Positions 14,715 through 23,039 are shown, counted from the stretch's first letter. The stretch is DNA of 29,870 nt from DATARH01 sp050246595 (GCA_050246595.1 JBFWVT010000060.1:1-29870); one strand, 5' to 3'. Numbers and translations: made by a program. The notes: a model not told the origin generated them from the letters alone.

Positions 14715-14852
14715 TGCAGCCGGCGCGCGGCCGGCTGCCGTTCGAACCGAACCCGCTGAGCAAGATGCCGCAGCTTCGGGCACAAGAGCGCCGCAACCGC
14801 GGCGCGTCCTCGCACCGGCAATCAGCAACTCGATGATGAAGGGGAAATCAAC

Positions 14853-15296
14853 ATGCAAGCGGATCTGCATAACGCCGTTTGTGAGACCTACCGAGAGGCG
14901 ATCTTGCAGCGCAAGGCGGAGCGCGAGGCGTTCAACATGGCTGCCGCAGTGGTGTGCGACCGGCATCCCAGCATGATGCCGGTCGAGGCTCGCCGGCGGG
15001 TTGCGAGAATGCTCAGCAATCACCCGCCTGCGTCCGGGGCGGCGCGGGAGGGTCCGCCACGCTTCATAGCCACGGAGGTCCTCGAGATGACCAATAAATC
15101 GTCAAACAGACTCAACAGCCATCCAGGGGCGGCATCCTATCCAACCGGCGCGGTATCGATCGGCGATCAGTACGATACCGCCTCCGCCGACAGCTTCCCG
15201 GCGAGCGACGCGCCGGCCTGGACCGCAGTTACCGGCAGTGGTGCGCCAAGCAGCGGCGACGGCGCGTCGGGCGATAACAAGGAACCATCTTTATGA
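14853..15296 (+). CDS. Hypothetical protein with two apparent translation starts
   Basis: A 147-residue open frame that looks like two small proteins joined. Residues 1-60 are helical and charged (HNAVCETYREAILQRKAERE, then PVEARRRVARMLSNHPP). From the internal Met79 the sequence resembles the widespread disordered small proteins with a SADSFPASDAPAWT motif, normally separate proteins of about 60-80 residues. The first ATG has AGGGGA upstream and the internal ATG (15087) has GGAGG, so both may be used. The stop overlaps the OsmC start (ATGA), implying coupling. Function is unknown. Confidence 0.6.
   Translation: MQADLHNAVCETYREAILQRKAEREAFNMAAAVVCDRHPSMMPVEARRRVARMLSNHPPASGAAREGPPRFIATEVLEMTNKSSNRLNSHPGAASYPTGAVSIGDQYDTASADSFPASDAPAWTAVTGSGAPSSGDGASGDNKEPSL
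15074..15078 (+). promoter_or_regulatory. Internal Shine-Dalgarno for a possible 69-residue product
   Basis: GGAGG lies 8 bases before an in-frame ATG at 15087. Initiation there would give a protein consisting only of the SFPASDAPAW-type domain. Confidence 0.5.
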
Positions 15297-15730
15297 GTGC
15301 GTTGCAGTTCGATGTCGATTTGGAATGGCGAGCGGATCAAAAGTTCGGCGAAATCACGATTGGGGATGTGCGCGCTTGCGTATCGGAGCCGCGCGTGATG
15401 GGCGGCACCGGAGCGGGGATGAGCCCAGAGGATTTCTTTGTCGCCGCAGCGGCCTCCTCGTACAGCGTCACCTTGGCGGAGACGTTGCGCGCGATCGGGT
15501 TGCCGCAAACCTCGCTCGCGATCCATGCTGAAGGGCTGGTCACCAGCAACGCCGGGTCGGAGAGGTTCACCACCGTCACTGTGCGGCCGACGATCCAGGG
15601 CGCCGATATCGCACAACGCCAAGCCTATGAGAAGGCGGCCATCGCGGCGCGCAATAATTGTTTTATCGGCAGATCGATCCGCGGAAACATCGCCTATGTC
15701 GTCGGCGGGGTCTCGCTTGTCAGTCTCTGA
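15293..15730 (+). CDS. OsmC/Ohr-family protein
   Basis: A 145-residue OsmC-fold protein: VMGGTGAGMSPEDFFVAAAA, then SSYSVTLAETLRAIGLP and ARNNCFIGRSIRGNI. OsmC and Ohr proteins detoxify organic hydroperoxides in the cytoplasm with two cysteines. The second is present (NNCFIG, about residue 122), but the first, normally in a helix like AACYSxTL, reads ASSYSVTL, so Ser replaces Cys. C29 lies elsewhere. Peroxidase chemistry by the standard route is therefore doubtful; a ligand-binding or thiol-transfer role is possible. The ATG overlaps the preceding stop by 4 bp, and the universal stress protein follows after 145 bp. Confidence 0.88.
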   Translation: MSALQFDVDLEWRADQKFGEITIGDVRACVSEPRVMGGTGAGMSPEDFFVAAAASSYSVTLAETLRAIGLPQTSLAIHAEGLVTSNAGSERFTTVTVRPTIQGADIAQRQAYEKAAIAARNNCFIGRSIRGNIAYVVGGVSLVSL

Positions 15731-15875
15731 CCGGGAGAATTGTTGTGGAATAGCAATACGTCGATCGAATAGGCAAAAAAGGTTCGATGCGGCACCGGCA
15801 ATAACGCACCGGCGGTGGTCGGGCGGTCAGTCCCCGTCACCGGACGATCAAAGGGCGACTGCGTCGATCAGGACT

Positions 15876-16736
15876 ATGCTCGTCGGCGTGAGCGGCGGTT
15901 CCGCGAGCAATGGAACCATCGAACTCGCTTGCCTGCTTGCCAATCGTTTGCACGCGCATATCGAGGGTTTTCACGTCCTGCTCGACCCGATTGCCGTGTT
16001 CGGCCCCGTGGGTATGGGCGACGGCCTGGCCGTTTCCGGTGATGTCGTCGCGGAGATGGTCGACGACGCCAACGCAAACGCGGCCAAGGCAAAGGCGTCG
16101 TTTGACGAAATCGCAGATCGATACCGCCTGCCGTACCGGAATTTTGCACACATGGCGGAGACCTGTTATTGCGGTCCTTCCTTTGATTGGCGCGAGGCAA
16201 CCGGTGATGCGTCCAGCCTCGTAGCGGCCCGCGCCCGCTTCTTCGATCTTGTCGTCCTCGGCCGCTCGTCGCGCGTTGTGCACGAGGCTTCCAGCAATAC
16301 CATTGAGGCGGTTTTGGCCCGCTCTGGCCGCCCGGTGTTGCTCGCGCCGGCGGAAACACCGGCGAGCCCAGGCAAATATGTCGCGCTTGCGTGGAACGGT
16401 TCGCCGCAGGCCGTGCGAGCCCTTGCCGCCTCGCTGCCGCTTCTGGTCGCCGCCGATGGCGTCCTCGTGATCACGGTCGGCGATGGCAACAACAGCGACA
16501 TCCCATCGGTTCTTGACCATCTTGCCTGGCACGGCATCACCGCGAAACACCGCCACGTCACCGCCGAGTCGAGCGGGAGTACCGGCATCCTGCTGCTCAA
16601 CGCGGCGCACGACGCTGGCGCGGACATGCTGGTCATGGGCGGCTATGGACATCAGCCATGGCGAGAGGCGCTCTTCGGCGGCGTGACACGCGATGTCATC
16701 GGCACGAGCCTGGTGCCCTTGCTGCTGATGCACTGA
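15876..16736 (+). CDS. Universal stress protein, tandem UspA domains
   Basis: A 286-residue protein with two Usp units. The first begins MLVGVSGGSASNGTIELACL, runs to VVLGRSSR and ends with SGRPVLLAPAE. The second begins YVALAWNGSPQAVRALAASL and contains the nucleotide-binding motif MGGYGHQPWREALFGGVTRD (G-x2-G-x9-G type), ending VPLLLMH. The second unit should bind ATP; the first lacks a clean motif. Proteins of this type accumulate under starvation, hypoxia or redox stress. The open frame extends further 5' but that part only shadows the OsmC gene; ATG 15876 fits domain alignment although no strong ribosome site is seen. It is probably expressed with OsmC. Confidence 0.88.
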   Translation: MLVGVSGGSASNGTIELACLLANRLHAHIEGFHVLLDPIAVFGPVGMGDGLAVSGDVVAEMVDDANANAAKAKASFDEIADRYRLPYRNFAHMAETCYCGPSFDWREATGDASSLVAARARFFDLVVLGRSSRVVHEASSNTIEAVLARSGRPVLLAPAETPASPGKYVALAWNGSPQAVRALAASLPLLVAADGVLVITVGDGNNSDIPSVLDHLAWHGITAKHRHVTAESSGSTGILLLNAAHDAGADMLVMGGYGHQPWREALFGGVTRDVIGTSLVPLLLMH

Positions 16737-16897
16737 ACCCGGTCACAGGCACGACCGGTGTGGCAGCGAACTCCGCCCGCCCCGGGTACCCCGGCGAAGT
16801 GATAGAGTGGATCGCCTTGTCGGGATGACAATGTGGCTTCCACCGGCAACGAGATCGGCCCCGAAGAGATCGGGCAAGAACCGGTAAGCCGGCTTCT

Positions 16898-16900
16898 TAA
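16898..16900 (+). repeat. Left target-site duplicate TAA
   Basis: TAA directly abuts the left inverted repeat and is repeated at 17769-17771. A 3-bp TNA duplication is expected for the IS1031 branch of IS5. Confidence 0.6.
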
Positions 16901-17768
16901 GAGGCGGTTTTCACAACTACTGAGGGTTGAGTTGGTCTGATTGGCGGTCTTGCGCTGTGGCTGCCCATGTCTGGAACACCAGACAGGGGGACAGGAGCAA
17001 TGGATTTCAGGCTCTTGCATCTTATCGCCACGGTCATCGACGCCTGCGACCAGCCGCCAATCCGTGGGCCTGGCCATCCCCCGAGCGAGACCATCCGGGT
17101 TGTGGGGACACTGTGGCGCTTTCTGCGCGAGGGCACACCCTGGCGCAGCCTGACGGCCACCCCGGATCAGGCCAGCGGCTCGACCCTGCGCCGCTCTCTG
17201 GCGCGCTGGGCCGCAACGGGATTGCTGGCGAAGGTCCATGCGCTCCTGGCCGCCATGCTGCGCGGCCACCCCGACCTGATCCTCGACACCTGCTCGGTGC
17301 GGGCCAAGCGCGGTGGCGATCTCACCGGCCCCAATCCGACCGATCGCGGCAAGCGGGGCACCAAGTACCACATCGCGACCGACGGGGACGGTGTGCCCGT
17401 CGCCTGTATCGCCACGGCGGCGAACGTCAATGACACGCTCGCCTTCGAGCGGCTGTTCCTGGCCGCCTTCGCGGTCATGGCCCGTATCCGGACCGTATTC
17501 GCCGACAAGGGGTACGATGCTGAGCACCATCGCGATCTGTGCCGCGCCTTTGGCCCCGAGCCCGGCATCCACAAGCGCGGTCAGCTGCGCGGGTCGGGAT
17601 TGGGCCAGCGCCGCTGGCCGGTCGAGCGCAGCAATGCCTGGGTGCTCGAGAACAGGCGCCTCGCCCTGCGCTATGACCGGCTCGGCTTCATCATCCAGTC
17701 ACTGCTTCAGGCCGCCTGTATCTTCCTGGTTGCACGCCGGCTCGCCAGCCAATTCTGAAAACCGCCTC
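16901..17768 (+). mobile_element. IS5-family insertion sequence (IS1031-like), 868 bp, complete
   Basis: Bounded by perfect 13-bp terminal inverted repeats, GAGGCGGTTTTCA at 16901-16913 and TGAAAACCGCCTC at 17756-17768, and flanked by TAA duplicates. It encodes one intact transposase in the same orientation. The intact frame, ends and duplication indicate a fairly recent insertion. It sits between the universal stress gene and a P-type ATPase remnant. Confidence 0.88.
17000..17758 (+). CDS. IS5-family transposase
   Basis: A 252-residue DDE transposase. The catalytic residues can be placed at D96 (DLILDTCSVRAKRGG), D169 (TVFADKGYDAEHH) and E209 (RRWPVERSNAWVLENRR), the last in the Y-(2)-R-(3)-E-like context of IS4/IS5 enzymes. 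The NPTDRGKRGTKYH box is the usual IS5 signature. ATG 17000 is chosen because AGGAG precedes it by 5 bases; an in-frame ATG at 16967 lacks a ribosome site. The stop codon is formed by the first bases of the right inverted repeat. It appears intact and potentially active. Confidence 0.92.
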   Translation: MDFRLLHLIATVIDACDQPPIRGPGHPPSETIRVVGTLWRFLREGTPWRSLTATPDQASGSTLRRSLARWAATGLLAKVHALLAAMLRGHPDLILDTCSVRAKRGGDLTGPNPTDRGKRGTKYHIATDGDGVPVACIATAANVNDTLAFERLFLAAFAVMARIRTVFADKGYDAEHHRDLCRAFGPEPGIHKRGQLRGSGLGQRRWPVERSNAWVLENRRLALRYDRLGFIIQSLLQAACIFLVARRLASQF

Positions 17769-17771
17769 TAA
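17769..17771 (+). repeat. Right target-site duplicate TAA
   Basis: Matches the TAA at 16898-16900 and directly abuts the right inverted repeat of the insertion sequence. Confidence 0.6.
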
Positions 17772-17805
17772 GCGACTCGCGACCGACCCTTGGGTAGCGT
17801 ACCGC

Positions 17806-18385
17806 GGAGGTGCTGTCGCGGTCTGCCGTCCATGGCTACAATACTACGGCGACCGCTACGCGTTCGCTGCTTTGGCTGCAGTTTCTCTCCCGCTTTTCGC
17901 AATCCGCTAGTGCTCATCCTGCTCGCGGCGAGCGGACTGTCCGCCGTTACCGGAGTTGTCGCGAGGCTTTTCATCGTCGGGGCCATCGTCCTGGTCAGCA
18001 TGGCGCTCGACTTTGTCCAGGAAGTCCGGCCCGAGAATGCGGTCGAGGCGCTGTGGCGGTTCAGGCGACGGTGCGGCGGGATGGCGCAATCCACTCGGTG
18101 CCGATCGACCGTCTGGTCCCTGGAGACATCGTCGAGCTGATCCCCAGCGATCTGATCACCGCGGATGTGCGCATGCTTGAAAGCCGCGATCTGTTCGTCA
18201 ATCAGGCGCTTCTGACCGGGCAGCCATACCCCGGCCGAGAAGCAGGCAAGCGATGCGGCGCTGGGTGCGGAAAGTCCGGCCGGAGCATCGAACGCGGTCT
18301 TTGCCGGCACCTCTGTGATCAGCGGTACCGCAACAGCAATCATCTGCCGAACAGGGGCCAAGCCGGCCGTCTGCAAGCTCGGCCT
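17806..18385 (+). pseudogene. P-type cation ATPase (MgtA-like) N-terminal remnant with frameshifts
   Basis: Translating across three frame changes recovers the start of a magnesium/calcium-type P-ATPase: SLLWLQFLSRF, then NPLVLILLAASGLSAVTG (M1), IVGAIVLVSMALDFVQEVRP (M2), VRRDGAIHSVPIDRLVPGDI, RDLFVNQALLTG (actuator domain) and finally SNAVFAGTSVISGTATAI. Shifts occur near 17898, 18062 and 18230. Everything after the actuator domain, including the DKTGT phosphorylation site, is missing, and the region ends against the convergent transaldolase gene. A complete IS5 element lies 35 bp upstream. It cannot make a working pump. Confidence 0.8.
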
Positions 18386-18412
18386 GGTTCGACCGACGAC
18401 GAGGATTACTCG

Positions 18413-19579
18413 TCAAGCTCTTGCGGGATGACGCACCGCCGCCTTGCCGGACGCGGTCGCCGCGGCGCGCTTAACGGCGATCGCGCTCAATACCTTGTCC
18501 ATGGCATCCGCGAAAACATGAACGCCGTCCTCGAGGATTTTGGCCGTAACCTCGTCGATCGAGATGCCGAGCTGCTCGAGCGCCTCCATGACATGCCGAG
18601 CGGCTGAGAGGTCTTCCTCGAGGCTGGCATGCAGCTTTCCGTGATCGCGAAAGGCGTCCATCGTGGCGAGCGGCATCGTGTTGATCGTGTCGGGGCCGAT
18701 CAGCTCCTCGACATAGAGCACGTCGCTGTATTCAGGATTTTTGGTTCCGGTGCTCGCCCAAAGCAGCCGCTGCGTCCGGGCGCCCTTCGCGCGCAACGCC
18801 TCCCAGCGCGGCCCGGCGAAGAGGCGCTTGTAGCGCTGGTAGGCGAGCTTGGCATTGGCGATCGCTACCTTGCCCCGGATGTTCCTCAGCGCGAGACGCT
18901 CCGCGCCGTCAGCTGTCTGATCCAGCCGTGCCTCGATCAGCTTGTCGACAGCCGTATCGATGCGACTGACAAAGAAACTGGCGACGCTGGCGATCCCGCC
19001 AGGATCGCCGCCGCGCGCGATCAGATCCTCGAGGCCACCGAGATAAGCCTCGACAACGCCTTCATAGACCTTCTGCGAGAACAGCAGCGTGATGTTGACG
19101 TTGATCCCCTCGCCGGTGAGCTGCCGGATCGCTGCGAGGCCCGGCATCGTCGCCGGCACCTTGATCATCAGGTTGTCGCGCCCGACGGAGTGCCACAGCC
19201 GATGCGCTTCCTCAACGGTTGCATCGGTCTGCATCGCGTGATCGGGGGACACTTCGATGCTGACATAGCCATCGCGGTGTCGGGTCGCTTCGTAAACCGG
19301 GCGCAGGACATCGGCCGCGTTCCGGATGTCTTCGACGGCGACGCGCTCGAACAGCGCCCGTTCGTCCAGATTTCCCTCCCGGATCGCGGCATCGAGTGAG
19401 AGGTCGTAATCGTGGCTGTTTACAATGGCCTTTTCAAAGATCGACGGGTTGGAGGTGGCGCCGGCCAGCCCGTCCTCGTCGATCAGCCGCTTGAGGCTGC
19501 CGTCGGCGATGAAGCGGCGGGACAGGAAGTCGAGCCAAACAACTTGTCCGTAATCGCTCAGGGATCTTAGCGGGTTCAT
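18413..19579 (-). CDS. tal: Transaldolase
   Basis: A 388-residue enzyme of the non-oxidative pentose phosphate pathway, moving a dihydroxyacetone unit between sedoheptulose-7-P and glyceraldehyde-3-P. D17 (VWLDFLSR), the strand GATSNPSIFEKAI, SIEVSPDHA and the Schiff-base lysine K140 (NLMIKVPATMPGL) are all present, in the arrangement of the longer Tal class of about 360-370 residues. The last 20 residues (AAATASGKAAVRHPARA) are low-complexity and not part of the fold; fused transaldolase/phosphoglucose isomerases continue here, and this one does not. It starts 3 bp after the oxidoreductase stop, so the two form an operon, probably under the FNR-type box at 21280. Confidence 0.93.
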   Translation of the reverse strand: MNPLRSLSDYGQVVWLDFLSRRFIADGSLKRLIDEDGLAGATSNPSIFEKAIVNSHDYDLSLDAAIREGNLDERALFERVAVEDIRNAADVLRPVYEATRHRDGYVSIEVSPDHAMQTDATVEEAHRLWHSVGRDNLMIKVPATMPGLAAIRQLTGEGINVNITLLFSQKVYEGVVEAYLGGLEDLIARGGDPGGIASVASFFVSRIDTAVDKLIEARLDQTADGAERLALRNIRGKVAIANAKLAYQRYKRLFAGPRWEALRAKGARTQRLLWASTGTKNPEYSDVLYVEELIGPDTINTMPLATMDAFRDHGKLHASLEEDLSAARHVMEALEQLGISIDEVTAKILEDGVHVFADAMDKVLSAIAVKRAAATASGKAAVRHPARA

Positions 19580-19582
19580 GAT

Positions 19583-21139
19583 TCAGCTCGCGATTTTTTG
19601 GCGCGCCGACGGCGGGACAGAGGTCTCGAATTCAAGCTCGGCGCGCAGGCTCTCCAGGTCGCGTCCGATCGTCGCAACGGCAAGCGTCCGGCCATCACGA
19701 CGATAGGTCGCCCGGCAATCCTTTTCCGCGACTGCCCCGTCGATCTCGACAGCGTCCCACTTTTCCGCATGCCCAACGTAAAGAATGGAGACGTCGTAGT
19801 GCATGCTCCAGAAGAACGGCACCGCGTCGAACGGTTCGTCCCGTCCCATCATGTTGCGGGCTGCCGTCTGCCCCTGTCGCTGCGCCACGGCCCAATGCTC
19901 GACGCGAATGTTTTCGCCGCTGTGGGGATCGGGCCACCGCGCGATATCGCCGGCGGCGAAAATGGCGCGATCGCTGGTCCTGAGATACTGGTCGACGACG
20001 ACGCCCCGGTCGATTTCGAGCCCGGCCTTTTCGGCGAGACCGAGCGCCGGCCGTACGCCGACGCCCATCACCACCAGATCCGCCGCCAGCTTCTCGCCGG
20101 TCTTCAGGGTGACGCTCCGCGGGTCGATTGCGACCGCGGTTGTGCCGAGATGGAAATGCACTCCGTGCTGCTCGTGGATCGTCCGCACGAGGCCGCCGAT
20201 CTCGGCCCCCATGACCCGCTCCATCGGGATCGCCTCGGGCGCGACAACGTGCACCTCCAATTGCCGCGCCCGCAGCGCGGCGGCGACTTCGATCCCGATA
20301 AAGCTGGCGCCGATGACCACCGCACAGCGCGCCGTCGCGATTTGCGCGATGATGGCGCGACTGTCGGCGAGCGAGCGCAAATAGCGGACATGCGGGAGAT
20401 CGCCGCCGGGCAGGTTGAGGCGCACCGGGTCGGCGCCGGTCGCAATCAGGAGCCTGTCGTAATCGTGACCGCTGCCATCCTCAAGCTGGAGACGGCGAGC
20501 GGCGCGGTCGATCGCCGTGACGCGCGCAGCGAGATGCAATTCGATGCCGTGTTCCCGGTAGAATTCCTGCGGGCGTAAAGGAACCCACTCCTCGGGAGCA
20601 TTGCCGGCCAGATAGTCCTTCGACAGATTTGGCCGGTCGCAGGGCACGGAGGCGTCGGCGCTGAGCATGACGACGCGGCCGGTATAGCCCTCACGGCGTA
20701 ACGTCTCGGCGGCACTGTTGCCGGCCGTACCACCGCCCAGGATGACGATCGAGCCCGATGTGCTGGCCGCCGGGCGCGGCGCCGCGACTGCTGCTGGCTT
20801 CCGCTTCTCTCGCACATAGACTAGGTTGCCCTGCCGCTCGACGCGCCAGCAGGGGACCGGATCGAGCGCCGGCGCACGCAGCATTTCGCCGGTGCGCAGA
20901 CTGAAACAAGCGTGGTGCCACGGGCAGCGGACCGTATCCCCGACAACCAGACCTTCGTTCAGCGGACCGTGGTAATGGGAGCAGGAAGCGCCGATGGCGA
21001 ATACCTCCTCGCCCCGTCGTACCAGCAGGACCGCCTCTGGTCCGATATGGCCGAGCACCATTGCGCCGTCCGCAAGCTGGGAGAAATCGAGGCCGTTGGA
21101 CAGATCGGGGCCGCTCGGCGCGGATGTTCCTTCGGTCAT
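19583..21139 (-). CDS. Rieske [2Fe-2S] plus FAD/NAD(P) oxidoreductase fusion (AIFM3/ferredoxin-reductase-like)
   Basis: A 518-residue two-part redox protein. Residues 20-110 form a Rieske domain with cluster ligands C53, H55, C72 and H75 (CSHYHGPL, CPWHHACF). A short linker leads to a pyridine nucleotide-disulfide-type reductase: FAD-binding GGGTAGNSAAETLRREG (about 135), NAD(P)-binding VVIGASFIGIEVAAAL (about 270) and a second FAD motif RAIFAAGDIARWPDPHSG. Similar fusions pass electrons from NAD(P)H to partner oxygenases or ferredoxins, or resemble the animal AIFM3 protein; the acceptor here is unknown. No signal peptide, so cytoplasmic. It is the first gene of an operon with transaldolase, 140 bp downstream of an FNR-type box. 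Confidence 0.92.
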   Translation of the reverse strand: MTEGTSAPSGPDLSNGLDFSQLADGAMVLGHIGPEAVLLVRRGEEVFAIGASCSHYHGPLNEGLVVGDTVRCPWHHACFSLRTGEMLRAPALDPVPCWRVERQGNLVYVREKRKPAAVAAPRPAASTSGSIVILGGGTAGNSAAETLRREGYTGRVVMLSADASVPCDRPNLSKDYLAGNAPEEWVPLRPQEFYREHGIELHLAARVTAIDRAARRLQLEDGSGHDYDRLLIATGADPVRLNLPGGDLPHVRYLRSLADSRAIIAQIATARCAVVIGASFIGIEVAAALRARQLEVHVVAPEAIPMERVMGAEIGGLVRTIHEQHGVHFHLGTTAVAIDPRSVTLKTGEKLAADLVVMGVGVRPALGLAEKAGLEIDRGVVVDQYLRTSDRAIFAAGDIARWPDPHSGENIRVEHWAVAQRQGQTAARNMMGRDEPFDAVPFFWSMHYDVSILYVGHAEKWDAVEIDGAVAEKDCRATYRRDGRTLAVATIGRDLESLRAELEFETSVPPSARQKIAS

Positions 21140-21279
21140 GGTTCGGTCCTTCCGATTCTAAACATTACCTCGTACTTCGCTGCCGCGTGCTCGTCGGTGT
21201 CTTCATGCGAAAGAGAGGCGGCGTCAGCGATGACTGGCACCTTAGGAGAAAAGCCCCGACGTCGCGCCTCTGCGGAGCA

Positions 21280-21293
21280 TTGATCCGGATCAA
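21280..21293. promoter_or_regulatory. FNR/FixK-type box TTGATCCGGATCAA
   Basis: A perfect palindrome identical to that at 8732, centred about 147 bp upstream of the Rieske-FAD start. No gene is evident on its other side, so the Rieske-FAD/transaldolase operon is the natural target. Confidence 0.75.
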
Positions 21294-21448
21294 TATTCGG
21301 CGCAGTAACCTTGCGGCGAGGAATGCCCGCCCTCGTCGCCGGAAAGCGAGCAGGTGAGCCGTTTACAAGATGATCGACCGCATCCGAAAAAGGCGGAATT
21401 TCATCCGCGTGACATTTGAAGCCACGGAAATAATTGATGAGATCGCCC

Positions 21449-21463
21449 CGGCTCGTTGAGCCG
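21449..21463. terminator. Short hairpin beyond the PAS gene
   Basis: CGGCTC and GAGCCG form a perfect 6-bp stem with loop GTT, 32 bp past the PAS-gene stop. There is no T-run, so this is a tentative terminator. Confidence 0.3.
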
Positions 21464-21494
21464 ACTTGATGTCAACGCACCACAGATAACTTTT

Positions 21495-21986
21495 TCAACC
21501 CAATAAGGTATTTGGCGGGCTTGTCTGTCGGGCAGCCGCCTCCTTGCGCAGAGCGTTTATCTCTTCACGTAGAGTTTTTGTCTCTTCGAACCGCTTTGTG
21601 ACATCGCGTAGGATTGCCCCGACGCCCTGCAGAGTACCATCCGCGTGGCGATACGGGAAAATCGTGAATTCGATTGAGATTCGCGTACCGCCCTTGCCAA
21701 GCGCCGGCACCGCAAGGACGTCTCCATCACCGTAGCGGGTCTTTCCGGTCCGCATCGTCTCGCGGTAAGCTGTCCAATGACGCTCGCGAAGGTTTTCCGG
21801 CATAATGAGGTCGAGGGAACTTCCGATTGCTTCCTTTGCCGAGTAACCGAAGATTCGCTCGGCGCCGCGGTTCCAAAACCGGATCAGACCCCCGAAATCC
21901 GCGTAAACGACGGCGTCAGGTCCGTCATGGACCAAAGTCCAACAGAAGCGATCGTTGTCGAATCCGACATAGTCGGGAGTAGGCAT
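21495..21986 (-). CDS. Stand-alone PAS domain protein
   Basis: A 163-residue protein that is essentially one PAS/PAC domain: DAVVYADFGGLIRFWNRGAE, then RIFGYSAKEAIGSSLDLIMP, ENLRERHWTAYRETM and ISIEFTIFPYRHADGTLQGV. A short coiled-coil tail (RFEETKTLREEINALRKEAA) probably mediates dimerisation. No kinase, cyclase or DNA-binding domain is attached, so it must signal through a partner. PAS domains bind haem, flavin or small ligands; a His in the F-helix area (RERHW) is only a weak hint of haem. AAAGG precedes the ATG. It follows the PRC-barrel gene by 111 bp on the same strand. Confidence 0.88.
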   Translation of the reverse strand: MPTPDYVGFDNDRFCWTLVHDGPDAVVYADFGGLIRFWNRGAERIFGYSAKEAIGSSLDLIMPENLRERHWTAYRETMRTGKTRYGDGDVLAVPALGKGGTRISIEFTIFPYRHADGTLQGVGAILRDVTKRFEETKTLREEINALRKEAAARQTSPPNTLLG

Positions 21987-22097
21987 AATGCAACCTTTCT
22001 GTTCGATACGGCGCCAATCGAGTCGGCTGCCCAGGTTAACATCTGCCGAAAGGCAATCTTATCCATGTGCCAAGCGGTGTTATGATGATAACGGTCT

Positions 22098-22865
22098 TCA
22101 GGCCTCGGTCCATTTGATTCCATAGTACCATAGAAACGCCTCGTCGTATGCGCCATCAACCGTCTTGGACGGATCGTAGCGTGGGCTGTCCTTGACCTTC
22201 TGCCGATCGACATCGAGGTGGACTAACCGGTTCGGCCGATCAATGCTACGAACTGCGCGGGGGGCAACTAATACTCTACTTCCCGGCCACCAGTTCGTGG
22301 TATCGATCTTGAGATAACGGATGCCCCAGTCGGTGTCATCGATAAGGAAGTCTGCGACATGGCCAATTTGACCGTCGGTTGCATGAACGTGAAACCCAGT
22401 CACGGCATCGGCGCTGCGGAGGTGCGGATCATCATTTTGTTGAGCATCTTCTCCGATCGTGTCTAGCGGCACTGATCCCGATCGAGGAAGCGTCTCGATA
22501 AACGGCAGCGCGATCCCGCCGCCTATCGGCAGGAGGTCGCTGTCCCAATACGGGTTCCAACCGTAGTGGCGGTAAATGTGAGTCTCGTGCTGCCGCGAGA
22601 CGGGTCGATCGGTGTCGATATCAGGACTGTCTTTAACCTGTTGCATCGTCAGTTTGACAGGAAATTGCTTCAGCGACGGATCAGGCTTCTCCAAAGCCGA
22701 AAGAGGCAGGAGAACCTTGCGGCCGGAGAGCCAATCGCCAGTATCGACCACCAGCCAGCGAACTTTCCAACTGGTGTCTTCGAATAGAAAGTCACTGACG
22801 CTGCCGATCCGACCGTCGCTGGCCTCAATGGCATAACCATCGAGTGCTGATGCATCCCACAACAT
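22098..22865 (-). CDS. Protein with two PRC-barrel domains
   Basis: A 255-residue protein with two copies of the PRC-barrel: GYAIEASDGRIGSVSDFLFE, then WKVRWLVVDTGDWLSGRKVL, and again GFHVHATDGQIGHVADFLID, then WGIRYLKIDTTNWWPGSRVL. Each is followed by a VKDSP segment (QQVKDSPDID, QKVKDSPRYD), so the whole unit is duplicated. PRC barrels occur in photosynthetic reaction centre H subunits and RimM and mediate protein or RNA contacts; this cytoplasmic tandem class is of unknown function and often stress-related. ATG 22865 is chosen for GGAG just upstream; an in-frame ATG 15 bases before it is an alternative. The near-perfect FNR-type box at 23040 lies upstream. Confidence 0.87.
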   Translation of the reverse strand: MLWDASALDGYAIEASDGRIGSVSDFLFEDTSWKVRWLVVDTGDWLSGRKVLLPLSALEKPDPSLKQFPVKLTMQQVKDSPDIDTDRPVSRQHETHIYRHYGWNPYWDSDLLPIGGGIALPFIETLPRSGSVPLDTIGEDAQQNDDPHLRSADAVTGFHVHATDGQIGHVADFLIDDTDWGIRYLKIDTTNWWPGSRVLVAPRAVRSIDRPNRLVHLDVDRQKVKDSPRYDPSKTVDGAYDEAFLWYYGIKWTEA

Positions 22866-23039
22866 AGCCTGCTCCTTCATACGACCGATATCGACGCAAG
22901 GCAGTGGCGATTTGGGAAGCCAATGCTGCAACAATCTTCGCCGAAACTCGGCAAGCACAGCAGCGAGCCGATACTGGCCCTGCCTCTCCCGTCCGCCACA
23001 ACCATCGGCAGATGATAATCATATCAAGGCAGACATTCT

